Assembly (NCBI GenBank): GCA_024180945.1
Contig: JAKSGN010000003.1
Coordinates: 1,612,001 to 1,676,000, forward strand
Reading direction: 5' to 3'
From: Macrophomina tecta
Taxonomy: Eukaryota > Ascomycota > Dothideomycetes > Botryosphaeriales > Botryosphaeriaceae
DNA: 64,000 nt
Both the position numbers and the translations under genes were made by a program. The notes under the pieces were generated by a model. The model was not told the DNA's origin, did not search any database, and was given only the letters and a program-made list of their open reading frames with translations. Shown here piece by piece: positions 14,001-25,922 of the stretch. Within the stretch, counting starts at the first letter, position 1, and each line of letters opens with the position of its first letter.

Positions 14001-17000
14001 CTATGGCCAGATGGTAGCGGCTCCACAGATGCGGCGCGTCGTGGCAGTGGTAGCGGCCGCGCAGCGTGCATACTGGCCTGCTGTGCGCTACAGTCGGCCT
14101 ACCCACCCCCCTATCGTACGTTCGGCATGGCGAGCCCAGGCGGCGACGACATGGCCGACCACGAGTCCAGGTGATGGAGGAAGCTGGGCCTGCAGCTGCC
14201 ATGCAGAAAGAGAGAAACAGAGCATGCAGGCGAAGTAGGAGACGGAGACGGAGGTGGTAAGGACGCGCACCATTGGCTGCGTGGGAAGAGAGGGGCAAGG
14301 GCAGAGAAATTCAGGTATGATCGGGTCCGGGCCGGCCCATGGCGTGCACCGGAGGTAAGACCGGGCCGTGCGCAAGGTCACCTTGTGGGGTCGGGATTTG
14401 CAGCGAGTGTGGAGAGCGCTCGAGAAAGAGGGATGGGGAGACAGTGAGACCGGCCGACAGACCCCTTGTCGCGCTGCGTCGGGTCCTTGGCTGCGTGGTG
14501 GTTGGCCGATGTGGTGGCGTGGTGTGCGCCGCTGGGCATCGGTGAAGCCAGGTCAGGGAAGGGGTACCGAGGGGTACCGAGGGGGCGGTGGGTGTGTGTG
14601 GTGCGATGGGCGGAGTAGGGCGGAGGGAGGAGGGAGGATTGGCGGGCGAGCGCGCTGGTGCGGAGGCGGGGGCAGCGGGCATCGACCGAGGAGGGCAGAG
14701 CAGCCCAGCCGAGCGGGCAGCGTGTGCCGGTCGGCGGGTGTGTGGCCTGCGGCCCTCTGCCGGGTGCACACAGGGCGGTGAGCTGCTGCCGCCGCCTCGT
14801 ACTTTTTCCACCCCACCATCCTTCTCGCCCCGTTCCTCTCCGCTCCCCCTCCACCATCAACTGCTCGCCCTCGTCCTTCTCCCGTTCTTTTTCCCCTCGG
14901 CTGCCCTGATTCTGGGTTGTACCGGCGCTGGATCGGTGCTTCATCTAACGAGGCCGCCGAATGCCGCTGAGTCGGCGACGATCTCAAATCACCTCGGCAC
15001 ACCTGCGAGACGGCGCCTAACGCACTGTCAGGGTCGTGATGGCCTGCCAACGCCCAACGAGAGCGCAAACTTGCTGCAGGTCGCTATCGCAGCCCGCCGC
15101 GCCACTGTCTGTTGCTTTAAGCCCGCGTGTTCTTCGCCATAACCCTGTTTCGGGCTGCCTCTTCGTCAAGATGCCCCCCACCTGGCACTCCCTCTATATT
15201 GCCACAATGAGCTAGCAGCCTCAACCGCCGCTTTTCCAAGATAGGCATTGTGCTCTCACCTTGACTCGTCCGAATTCGGCATCCTCTCCTTAGACATTGC
15301 TTGACAGAGCGATGAGCAGCCCGTGGCGCCGGATCACGGAAAGCTCCATTTTTCCCTTTTACCCATCCGCCGCTACGAGTAGTTACCGCTCGCCTGCTAC
15401 ACTACCCGGACATGCTCCACCTTGCTTCTGCTGGCACTAGCAGCAGGAGTGACAGATGCTTCACCTACACCCCGCCTTCACCGCATTTGCTTTGTTGTTC
15501 CCTAGCTCGCAGCTCGCTTATGACTTTCGCTCTTCTTTCCCATCCACACATCCAATGCACCAAGCAGCTCGCTTAGCGAACCGGTCAATATCATGACACG
15601 CGCCTGAACCGTTGTGTTGGCGCTGGACTCGCGGCGCGGCGCCGTTACTTGCATGCGGGTGTTTGAAGGGTATGCTTGAAGGGTATCGTAAATCGTCCCG
15701 ATGCTTGGTCTTGCCTTAGCGCTATAGCAGACCGGCCGTTATTACATTGACACAAAATCCTCCGTCTCAACCGCCTCTATTCTGCGCGCAAAGAAGCAAG
15801 GATCTGCCCGTCAGCTACGGGTTACAGAACCTCCCTTTTTTTTCATGCCCTTTTTCTTCTATTTTCCTTCTATACATGCCTCCTACTGCTGCTTACGACA
15901 CTCCGCAGGGTAAGCACACACCAGATGCGCGCTGTCTCGTACATGACGCAGCTATTACTTGGATGCCATAAAATTGCAAAACTCGGATCCCCTCCATCCA
16001 TATGCGCACGCTCTCTCTCTCTCTCTCTCTCTCCCCTCCCTCATCACGGAACTACCTCCAAGCGAAGCCCCATGGTAAATCGTCTCGCTTCCGGAGCCCG
16101 TCGGTCGGAGCATTGATCTCGCCTTCTCTTATGCGTCATGATCTTGGCACGTGTATTGCCCGCTAGCTAGGCCGTTCGTTATGGGAGGGGAGCGGAGATT
16201 TGAAGAAGCGCTAGAGCTGTGACTTCCGCCGCCTTCCGAAGCGCCCCCCCCCTCTCCCTCTCCGCCACACCACATGGCCGGTGGGCACTGCCCAGACGGA
16301 ACGGGAATGTCCAGCGCCTTAGAAGAGCGCTACTACTCCGTCTCTCCCAGCGGATGCGTGAAAGCAGAGTGTGACAAAGAGCCTCGATTATCCGGCCCCC
16401 ACTCCTTCGCCTTTCTCCGTCGTCGCCCTGTGGTCGTCCGGGTCTAATTTCTTGGCGTTCGCCGTGTCGTGGTTCAATTGTTTGGCTGGCGCTTGCGATA
16501 GTCAACCGCCCGTGGGCAGTGCTGTTCGGCATGCCCTGATTCCACACGGATTGAGGTGCTCCGCTGCTGCTACGGTGCGCTGGTGCGGTTTTTTGGCTTT
16601 GCGAGTCAACGAAGGGCCAACACCGTTCTCGACCTGCTCGGCGGCGACGTAGGCGGCGCCGTCGCCACACGCAAGGCCAGCGTCATGCAGACAACACTGA
16701 CGGGAGAAAGGGGAGAGAGAAGAAAAAAGAAAAAACAGTACAAGGAGAGCCGCAGCTTCCCAACCGCCGAAAGCGTGAATCAGTAAGGGCGAGGCGCCGC
16801 GAGTCGGTAAGGGCAGATGTGGACAGCATGCACGAGGAGAGACAGAAGGTCCAAGCATCCACTCACACACCGCATCAGGCCAGCAGTGGGCCCTGGCACG
16901 GAGGCGAATCGATCGACAAAGGGTCCGTTTAGACGCAGACGGCTATTATTTCTACCTGCACCCGGGCCACATGGAGCCAAGACGGTGCCAGACGATGTGT

Positions 17001-20000
17001 GTGCGTGATAGACAGAGAGAAGGAAAAAAAAAAAAAAAAAAAGAGAGATAATAGTCTCAGATTATGGCGTTCTGGGCCGGTTCATCTCGGCACTTGTGCA
17101 CTGGGGCTGATTTGCTGCGCAGCGCTGATCATCAAGGCGGGCTGTGTTGGGTGGTTTTGTGGCGCTGTTCGTATCTCGTTTTCTCGTTTTTCTCGTTCAT
17201 CTCATCTTTTTTTTTTTTCTTTACGCCGGGCGTTTTTGCTCCACATGCGCGCACTTTTCTTGCCGGAAAAGTACGAGGAACGAAGTAGGAAGAGTCACTG
17301 CGAGCAGCAGAATAGTTGCGGTGGGCATGAGTCGGAGTAGGGCTCCAAAGACGAAAGGAGAAGGAAAAAAAAAAAAAAAAAAAAGGGAGAGCATTCACGA
17401 TTCAGCATAACTGATTAGGACCGTGATCATCGCCGTCTGTACAACAGAGAGCGGTCAGCTGGCTTCTTGCTTTTCACTCTCCCGTTAGCGGCGATGTTGC
17501 CGACTTTGTGCAGTGATACGTATGGCATACATTGATTAGCAGATGGTGTATGAGACAAGCCAAAAAAAAGGAGCAGGCATAGTTTGGGGGGTTTGATTCA
17601 TCAGAGATGTGTCATGCATTTGCAGGATACACGCTTACTTGTATTTCTCCGTACCTCCCCCACTGGTTGACTAATGGGGAAACCAGGCGCGTTTTTAAAG
17701 TTCGGCAGTTGCTCGACCAGGTGATCAGCGTGTGGCATCTGGAGCCGGCCGGCTGGCAAACCAACGCGCTTCTGGCAGCGGGCGATGCGCCGTTTGGCCG
17801 TGGCCGCGGTATGAGCTTGGCTGGGAGACGACGACAACGACTCAGCGTCCGCTCGGCCATGCCCGTGCTTGGCGCGCGGCAGTTGGCCAAGTGCCATTGC
17901 TGAGTGCGCGTGGTGGCGATCATCGAAGGGCGAGTGGTAGGATGGCATGGGTTGATGGGGAGGGGGGTGTGGCGCCGGCGTCAGGGCGCCTGAAAATCGG
18001 CGAGCGGGCTGGATCGTTAGGCCGGGCAAGAGACATGCGAAGTGCGACTCTTGCTGTGGTCGGCGGGCCTTGTTGTTCTGCTTGCTTGCTTGCTTGCCGT
18101 CGCCACCGCCGTCGACCTGACTGACTTGTGCGGCGCGTGTGCATGTGCGTGCGTACCGCCTTTTTCCGTCCCGTCCATGGATGGATGCGATGCATGCCCC
18201 GTCTGGTTGCTTTGACACACGGACGCGGCCGTTTGGTGAGACCGCTTGGGATGGAGGGCGGCTTGCGGAGTGCCCACGAGTCGCGCCAGACCGGGAACTG
18301 TGGTTCGGCAGTTCTACAGGGATCGTGCGTTAGACATGAGTTGGGACGCAAAGGGCACCGAGGGCAGTGTGTGCTTCTCATGCAGCGTCTTGTCATGGCG
18401 TGGACCGTGCGGGCTGCCCGTTATGGGGTGTGTTGGAGCACGGGGTAAGGGGAACGAGCGGAGCATGGGACGCGGTGCAGCACGGATGCCACTGGGGAGC
18501 ATCATGGACTGAGCACGGGGCATCCGCACTTGAGTTTCGCCCTTGACTATTTTCAACACCAAATTTACCTCTGCTGGGTTGATCGGGGATTCCCTGACGC
18601 ATGTGCGGGCGGCAGCATCATCGATGGTGGCTGTTTTTGGCGTCGTCCTGGAAGGCATGGGTCGATGGATGGTTTCAGGCCGACCAGAATTTCGAATAGA
18701 CAGACGCTGCGGAGTAGTCGTGCACGGTTGGGCGCGAACTTTGCTTTTGCCCCAGTGCAATATTTGGCACATCCAGGCGGGGAGCCATCTGCAAAGGTGA
18801 GGCGGTCCATCAATGTGAGATCGTAAGGCAGGCGGAACGTCGTTGGGCTGAGATGGGATGCTGCTTGCACAAGCCCCGAAGGATGTTGGATTCGCGGGAA
18901 AGGTGGGCAGTGAACCTGATACTCCCGCAAGGCATGAGGCAGACAGAGCTGACGAGCCCTTCTGTCGGTACCTCGCGCCTCCCCATCCTGCGGTACCTCT
19001 GGCTGTGGTCCCAGCACGCAGCAACCTACATCTCATCTTCAACTCTAACTCCCGCAGCCTTGCTCCTCAGATGCCGCGGAGAAAACTGTCAATGCAAATT
19101 GTTGTTCCTACGCCCAATCACACATCTTTCAGAACCACCCCGCAGACTCTCAGACAGCAGAGCGGTCCGATCCGCATGTCCGAATAAGTCAAAGCCTACG
19201 TACTTTAATGTCCGTACCCAAATCCCACGACACCAATACTTTGTCTCGCCTCCGAATTTCACTCTGTATACGATGCCCATCCGACGGCTTATTCTACGAA
19301 CATGCCAGTTGATGGTCTAGAGTGCGGCTTCAACTCGCAGCTAATTTATCGATTGTCTGATCGCCTGCAGGGTCCGGACAATTCTCCGTGGGCCCCGGGC
19401 TCTTCCGGCGGATCAAGCATGTTCTGCCGTGTGGAATTCTCTCGTCTCCACTGAGACAGCTGGTCCCTACGGCAATAGCATGCCGAGCCTGGACGCCAGA
19501 AGTGCCGACGTGGCAAGGTGATAGTCAGTTTTTGAGGGGCTTTGAGAGTGAAAGTGGCGTGTTCACGCGGCTAAGTGACCTGTGCAGCGGTGTCGGCATC
19601 CGACGAGGGACAGTGACGACGGGTGCAAAGACCATGTTATCGGGAGGCGCAAAACTGCGAAAATGGAAAGAAGAGCAAGTAATACATCAAGGTGTATCTC
19701 TCGTATCCGCTCTGTGCCCTCCATACGGCTCGCCGATCGCGGTCCCATGTCCATGTTCTTGGATCTGCTTTATCCTGACGTAAGTGCTTTGCTCCTGTCC
19801 GATATCTTCCTGCCCTTAACAGCGTGCGATATCAGCACCTGCTCTGTAGCCGAACAGGCCTCCATCCGCCGTCCATCGTTTGCGCGTCGGCTACGCAGCT
19901 TCGTGCCCGGCCTATCCGCTCTCCATCCCTGTTCTCTCTCGCTCCGTTCCACTCCGCTCAACTCTAGCCAGTGGACGGCTTCTGCGTCATGCGCGTGTGC

Positions 20001-20641
20001 CCGCTTCCCGAGTGATGTCGAGCGCTTCCACTTAAGGCCTGCAACCCACATGACCATCATGCGACGTCATGTTGCTGCAGAAGCTGCTGTTTCTGGTTTG
20101 TTGACCCTGAGAACCATGAACTGTGGCTTCGTGTGCTGGGTCATTCATTCCACACCTGATGCTCCACCGCTTGGCCGGAGCTATCACCGGATCTGAAATT
20201 CCGCCCTGATGGAACTACGGCGCATGCTTAGCTCGGGACCAGTTAGCCGATGAGGTCTGGGTGAAGTTGTCAAGTAACCTGCTGGGTGGCGTGATGTCCA
20301 GAGCTTCTTCGGATGCGCGAGACGGCATAAGCGATCCCTGTGGGCAAATGGACATGCAACGGCACAATGATAGAGTGGCAAGCAAACGAATTTTTATGTA
20401 GCAGTATTATCCTGCTTCGAACGTGCAGAGCTCATACAGAGTTGCTGAGTTACGTGTTACGTTGAGGGTGTTCAAAACACCTTGTTTTCTCCTGTTCGCT
20501 CTGGCGCAGCATGTCGCGGAAAGGGTATTTTGTCTTCACGTCCTCTTCATGACTTCACGATGCATATATCTGTGCTCTTCTGCTTCCTTAAAGGCTGACT
20601 TGTCTTGTCACCTTGACCTTCTTTAGTACTTTTTCTTGTTC
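5079..20641. other. 15.5-kb gene-free region upstream of the WOPR gene
   Basis: I find no gene I can defend in any of the six frames. The longest ORF is a 242-codon minus-strand frame (18314-19042) without a recognisable domain. Composition is mostly GC-rich, unlike the AT-richer decay zone to its right, so this is not plainly RIP-erased repeat DNA. Visible structure: a (CT)n tract at 16011-16032, long A/T runs near 12450, 13655, 17024-17042 and 17364, two copies of GGGGTACCGA at 14561-14580, a doubled TTGAAGGGTAT at 15662-15686, and four CTTG units near 18080. Because the WOPR gene is transcribed leftwards from 5078, the whole stretch is its 5' side. It may hold promoter or enhancer sequence, a long 5' UTR with introns, or non-coding RNAs; none can be told from sequence alone. 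Multi-exon genes with very short exons are not excluded. Confidence 0.65.
16011..16032. repeat. (CT)n dinucleotide repeat
   Basis: Eleven CT units followed by a short C/T-rich stretch, inside the gene-free region upstream of the WOPR gene. Such pyrimidine tracts are common in fungal promoters and 5' UTRs, but there is no adjacent gene to assign it to. Confidence 0.9.
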
Positions 20642-21190
20642 CTACTTGGCCATCTCCTCCAGCTCTTCGTAGTTGATAAAAGTCTTCTCGCCAAAGACTT
20701 GACATTCCAGATGCGTCAGATCCGCAATTGAGTTCTTTTTCGTGGGCACTACGAGCCTGTACAAAATGATAGCGAGCCTACCCGGGACCAGTAAGCTGCC
20801 TTTGCCCCAGAAACGCCGTCGATGTCTCTTCCTTTTGCCACATTGAGCGCTATACCTCCAAATAGTAATGCAGCCTCCTTCAACTCTATCTCCAACGGAA
20901 GGCCTGATATATAGTCTCGTCCCCAATAAGCTGTCTTGCTGCATCAGAACTTTCGGTGCGTGCTCATCGAGCTCGTTGACCGGTGCCGTGCCACGGTTAT
21001 ATACATCAAGTACAAACAGCGGCCTGTGATGTTTATCGATAGGCCAGTACCGCAACTTGTATATATGGAAGACTCAGAGGAAGACCCTGACGTAGTAGAA
21101 GAGGTCCTTGGTGATTGTAGTGAGGTCCGTAGAAGGGTCCTTGACGTCGATAGCTTCAAGCTTGCGTTGAGTTGGCTCGTTAGAATCCAT
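20642..21190 (-). pseudogene. Unknown protein gene broken by one in-frame TGA
   Basis: From the ATG at 21190 (MDSNEPTQRKLEAIDVKD...) the frame runs 38 codons to a TGA at 21076-21074, then continues open for 144 codons to a stop at 20642 (ending NYEELEEMAK). Both sides look protein-like and share one frame, so a single substitution probably interrupts a protein of about 180 residues; CGA to TGA would be the simplest change. No adequate intron surrounds the TGA. I do not recognise the family. The later part has a basic stretch (KRKRHRRR) and no signal peptide or obvious membrane span. Alternatives are a real gene starting downstream of the stop, or a chance ORF. It sits at the left edge of the AT-richer decay zone and its 3' end faces the WOPR upstream region. 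Confidence 0.4.
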
Positions 21191-21827
21191 TCGAGACGTG
21201 CTGACGCAGGTTGGGGGGATATCTTCTAGTAAAAAGGCCTATTTGGTAGTATATTTATCTACCACAGAAAACAGATCGTGGTAGTTGCGCATCAGGAATT
21301 AAGTGAGCTTGCCTACAGCTATATTACGCTGTCCATATCCCAGCTCCATGCTTCGTGATGCTGACTAGATCGGAAAAAGCCAGAGAGATTGATTCGTGTG
21401 GTACGTGGCACCGCTTGTTGGCGTCGTGCTCGAGGGAACGCTTCCAGAAACAACAACAATGGAACATTTAAAGCAGGCGCTGTATCTGAGCATCCTGAAC
21501 TTTGCAGGCTTTGACAGATCTTGCAGTCGGCACCGACAGGGGGGATGACCATAATACTGGCTGTTTTGTTCTGTTTCACTGGAAGGAAGGGGCAACAGTG
21601 ACGGAGCAAGGCGCGACAAAACATGCTCCGCACAAATTTCGCGGTGGGCGAATGCTCCAACAGTGAATCTCTTGGGCCTTCTTAATGACTTTATTGGAGA
21701 TGGGTTCAACTTTGCGTATATCTTAACCAATTCAAATGCTAATCCGAGACGCACTCCTCAGAGCCAGTTAATACACTCGTCCACATGTGAAGGTTACAAG
21801 TATTTCCAACCATTTCTGTCCGGATGA

Positions 21828-22440
21828 TTGGTTCAATTGCCCATATACACTGGCTGCCGCAGGCACAAAAACTCAGAGTCCCAAATATTCGCGCGACAGT
21901 ATTATGTGTACCTCAATTCTAAACTATGCTACTGTAAGACCGGAGGACTTTTTGGGTGCGGAAGAATCTTTGCGAAGCGACTCTCGAGAAGCATATATGG
22001 ACCTGTGAACCACTCAAAGCCTTACATAATTCGTACGATCCAGCTTCCTACCCCAAATTCATTCACGAAAGATGCTACTAATGCAATTAATGCAGCTCTA
22101 AGTACGCTCCAGTGGAAGAATGCGGTAGGTTGAACATCAGTATCCTTGTGTATGACCTTCAAGGCAAGCTGTTCATTTGACCAGTACCACACCAACATCT
22201 ACCGCGCAGATGATATCAATATGCCCCTCGGGATGGTAGATATTCTGGATATGGATCCATCTTCTGAATATGTTCAGATAGTCACATGGGTAAGTTCAGC
22301 GCGATATATTATTACGTGTGATCCGCACAGCTGATTAATTTTGGACAGCACAACGGGTAAACATAACATCCACCTTAACCGACAGTACTGGCTCACATCC
22401 TCCGTTTAGAACCGAGTCACATTACATTGCAAATCTCTGG
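21828..22440 (+). pseudogene. Relic of an unknown spliced gene
   Basis: One frame reads protein-like over two blocks separated only by a TGA at 22131-22133: NHSKPYIIRTIQLPTPNSF up to LQWKNAVG, then a block containing MPLGMVDILDMDPSSEYVQIV. This is followed by a well-formed 59-bp intron (22290 GTAAGT to 22348 TTGGACAG, with a CTGATTA branch-like site), after which the frame meets TAA twice within six codons. A preserved intron plus stops that could be former CAA or CGA codons suggests a decayed gene. I do not recognise the family. It could be the 5' part of the chitinase-like relic starting near 22584, which is on the same strand, but I see no sequence link that proves it. Confidence 0.3.
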
Positions 22441-22583
22441 ACAGGACAGAACAACGACACAGGCCCCAGCCGCTACGCAACCCAAGCGGAGTGCAGCCAT
22501 AGTGGCTGACAATCGATCATTGGACCCTTCATCTCTGCCTACAAGAAGAACTAAAAAAAAAAAAAAAAAAAAAATTCGCCGAC

Positions 22584-24744
22584 ATGCGGCCATTTTCGTC
22601 CGAGGAGTTTACTGAGGCAATATGGTACAAGACGGTTCTTAAGGGTTCGAGTTGCCCTTGGCACGGTGCCAGTGAGTACTTTATCAAACCAGACGAATAT
22701 TCCTCGACAAGAGAGTTCTTAACTATGCTGTGGTCATGCCTGACGCCGGGCATTTCGTCGAGCTGTTTAGCGGCGGTGAGCAAATTGTCAAGGCGGAGTT
22801 TACACGCAAGCCTCAACTACGGGCACGGTGCCTGGTCTCAGAGCAGGATGGGAACGCATGCACATCATCGATTCAAAAGGGAATGTCAAGCGCGTTGCTG
22901 CTGGAGGTCGCTGCGTCTCTGATTGTTGCCCGGATTGTATCTATAACTTGAATCCGCAGGTTGTTCCCTGTCGGGTAACACGGAGGATAACGGAAAATGC
23001 CCTGAGACGCGTTGTAGCGGAGTGGATGTCAGGATGCGGTAGTTGGTTGGGAGGAAGTCCTTCCCTGGGGTTGGCAGCGGCCTCGGGCCGCCCAGGGAAG
23101 GAAGGCATTATAGCGTAAGCAGATAGCCGCCGTTGGAAGGCGTTCCTAGAACAATCAACTACTTTACAAACATCTTGTTCCGAGTCCTGCGAGGTCCCGA
23201 TCCGCTTGAGAAGCGGATCCTGCCAGTGGATGTGTACGTCCCTGGATCTGTTTGGACGGGCATGCCGGAGGTGCAATGCATCCTTCCGTGATCATTCAGC
23301 CTGCCGGCGTATCAGCTCTCAACGCCTATGACAATATCTTGGCCAATGCGAACAACAACATTCTGGTGGCTCCCGAGTGGCACAACGAGGACAAGGACAC
23401 CGTACATTTCCATTTCCCCAATCACGACCACCGAGATCCAGTTCTGGCCTATCACCGTGGATACCACAAACACGGACAGGGGGACAATCCAGCTAGTCCA
23501 AAACGTCACGCCACCCGAAATGACTCTTGTTCTTCCACCTACGCCAGCGACTTTTGCGTCCACTCGCATTGCGAACAGCACAAGCACTCCTTCGCCCACG
23601 TTTTTTTTTCGACTTCGCACACCCAAACCATATAGTTACAACCAACCATAACCATCACCACTCCGCCTTCGATTCCCAGTATCACATATACCAGCTCGAA
23701 GCCCGCGTATACGTGCACCGAGCACTGCGGGGGGTATGATTGCAGTCTTTTCGGCTGCCTTCCATATTCAGGTGAGGACTCCGATGATGATGGAAACGGT
23801 GGCGATTAATCCCATCCAGTCTGCGGAAAATACGCCTGCAACGGTGGGTGTGGGCTATCTGGTTGTGGTGGAGGATGTGGACTTCTTGGGTGCGGAGGCA
23901 AATGCCTCCCCTTCTTGGCTGCTTAGGAGCCTGTCTCCTTTCCAAATGCGGTGGATTGGGGTGCGAGTGGGGTATCTGCAGCACAGCTGTTGGTGGAAAT
24001 GGGGGTTTGACGGAGCCTCGAGCACGCAGCCAACGTCTTCTTGCTCCACGCAGACTGCCGGCTCCTGCTCGACCGCATGGATCGCCGGCGCTTCTACCTC
24101 ATTAAGTACAGTCTGTTCAGCCACAAGAGCGTGCTCGGCGATAGCCACAACCACAAGCGTTGTAGTCACCACTGCACCTGGATCGGACTTCGTGACGGAG
24201 GATTGGCCAGACTTCAGATCACTCATCAGCGCAGACCCATCTGCTGCGGCTCCCTCTGGGTACAGCTGGCTTCCCGCCCACTGGCCGAATGCGACAACGA
24301 CATCAACTAAGCCAGGGTCGACTCCATCCCCGGCAACGACAACCTCCGCCGGAGTGCCAGGAACCTCCACTGCGGCTGCTCCATCTGCTTCCTCCAGAGG
24401 CTACGTCGAAGTCGCACTATATCGGCATGTCATACAAGGAAACAGTCAGTATCAATGGCATATCTTCAAGGGCATTCGTAAAGCTTCATCTGAGGATATC
24501 GATATCTGTGATAACGCGGATAAGTCAGACAGTGTCGCTAGGGGAACGACCACATGTCCCAAACAAGGATTGGGATCTAGGATCGATTGGAAACTATAAA
24601 GATTATAAGTATGATGGTAAGGCAGACGGGCCGGGCTCTGTTACTTGTGGTGGGTTGAGTACGATCCAGTGCCAGGGAGTCAACCACAGCGAAAAGAAAT
24701 GTGGGACTGACTACGCCTTTTCGATTTGGTACTCCACGCCTTGA
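22584..24744 (+). pseudogene. Relic of a large secreted chitinase-like cell-wall protein (C-terminal part)
   Basis: Pieces of a typical C-terminal region of long fungal GH18-type wall proteins appear in the right order but in changing frames. 22584-22740 has EEFTEAIWYKTVLKGSSCPW; 22730-22830 has MPDAGHFVELFSGGEQ; 23154-23650 has LPVDVYVPGSVWTGMPEVQC and ITTTEIQFWPITVDTTNT with a TGA at the point where PCVLVLPP is expected; 23645-23900 has the Cys/Gly block (CNGGCGLSGCGGGCGLLGCGG) with a TAA before it; then LLSKCGGLGCEWGIC in the next frame; then a Thr/Ser-rich stretch with CSTQTAGSCSTAW; and a final frame with YDGKADGPGSVTCGGL ending at 24744. At least four frame changes and several stops make an intact gene unlikely, and splice sites do not repair them. 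No catalytic GH18 domain is visible upstream, so the relic is also truncated or too decayed at its 5' side. Family assignment is from memory of the motif order. Confidence 0.55.
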
Positions 24745-25064
24745 TTGAAATGCGTGTGGGGAAATATTCTTGGGGATATACTCTTGTGATGATTAGATCT
24801 CAGAATCGCGCCCAGGGTTTACTCGTATCAATTCCTGCTGCCTCCTCCTACGCCCGACTCTTTATGACCAATTTAGTAGTACACACCGCACGCGCCGCCC
24901 TCACTTCCAAGCTGGGCCAACGAATCTAGGCCGCTTCCACTGCCACATTTAGTTTGGCACCTGCCTCTGCCGCCTGGAGCTGTGCTGCATCGATGATAAA
25001 TACACTCAGTCCGCATTCACCCACGTTTTACACCACCGCCGGTGACACAGCCACAATTGCTACC

Positions 25065-25922
25065 ATGCCGCACGTCTGCACCTGGATAGAATTCCGCCCC
25101 CCGGAATCCGAGCTCTTGTTTGAGATCAACAACCAACATCCTGCACACCCAAGCCGCCAGAAATGGATTGACACTGTATGCCCCTTGGTTGAAGCACCGG
25201 GATTCTATAACGCGTGCTGGTCACGGATCAGGGAACGCCCCGATACTGTGGTGTTGTGCACGCGTACGCTCCGCGGCCTTCTCCACGCTTTATTCTCGAC
25301 CGGAAGACCCAAATCCGAAGACTAACGAGAATTCTCAGGCTGGGAATCACGCGCCGAGCTCGACGCCTTCCGCACATCGCCCGAGCATGCTGCCTTCTGG
25401 GATTTCATCTCCGCCTTCTCTTCCGACGATGCGCCCGTCGTCTTCCTCGTCTTTGACGACGGTTGGTTGAGCGATTTATACCCGATCCACCATCGCAGAG
25501 TCTCTCTACTGCGCGCACGCTTCTCCAGCTCAGTGGACGCTCAGCGCCGGACCAGAGTAGGCATGCTGAACGGGCTGATCAAAGATCGCGGTAATGCTCC
25601 CGGCATGAAGGACCCGATCATCTTTCCATGGCACGAGTCGCATAGTATGTGGGCTGACGAGATGGACGGGGTGGAGACGTACTTCCTTTTCCATTCTTGG
25701 AAGAGATGGCCCGCAGAAGAGGAGTGGAAGGTGACCGGGAGGACGTTGTGTTCGAAAAAAAAAAAAAAAAATCAAATTCGTCTGAGAGGTTGCCGCCAGA
25801 GTAGTCGTGGGATCGAAGTATTAGAGACCTTGAAGCGACGGGGTGGGCACAGGAGCATTTTGCTGGGTTTCCCATTGTACCGCGGGTGTTCTGAGGTGAG
25901 TCGACGATTGGCAGATTCGTGA
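25065..25922 (+). CDS. ABM/dimeric alpha-beta barrel-like protein, 3' part probably frameshifted
   Basis: Exons 25065-25263 and 25339-25922 join across a clean 75-bp intron (GTACGC...TTCTCAG, phase 1) to give 260 codons. The first 95 residues have the look of an antibiotic-biosynthesis-monooxygenase-like fold: MPHVCTWIEF, then VVLCTRWESRAELDAF across the junction, then SPEHAAFWDFI. A second half follows (GVETYFLFHSWKRWPAEEEW). The frame then enters a run of about 16 A residues near 25756 and leaves it in a sequence that reads as non-protein, while another frame after the run reads SWDRSIRDLEATGWAQEHF...IVPRVF, which looks like the genuine C-terminus apart from one TAG. A homopolymer slip or assembly error is therefore likely. 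The start is the ATG in a TACCATGC context; an upstream in-frame start at 24954 is less likely. The function is unknown. Confidence 0.5.

Noticed and set aside
19582..20196. 204-codon plus-strand ORF in the desert
   Set aside because: No recognisable family and no codon bias; the length is within what chance allows in this much GC-rich DNA.
22640..22665. T-loop-like sequence (GGGTTCGAGTTGCCC) suggesting a tRNA
   Set aside because: No matching acceptor, D and anticodon stems around it; it lies within the chitinase-like relic's coding sense.
23199..23219. Perfect hairpin GATCCGCTT-GAG-AAGCGGATC
   Set aside because: It falls in well-preserved coding sense of the chitinase-like relic (DPLEKRIL), so protein sequence explains it; probably chance.
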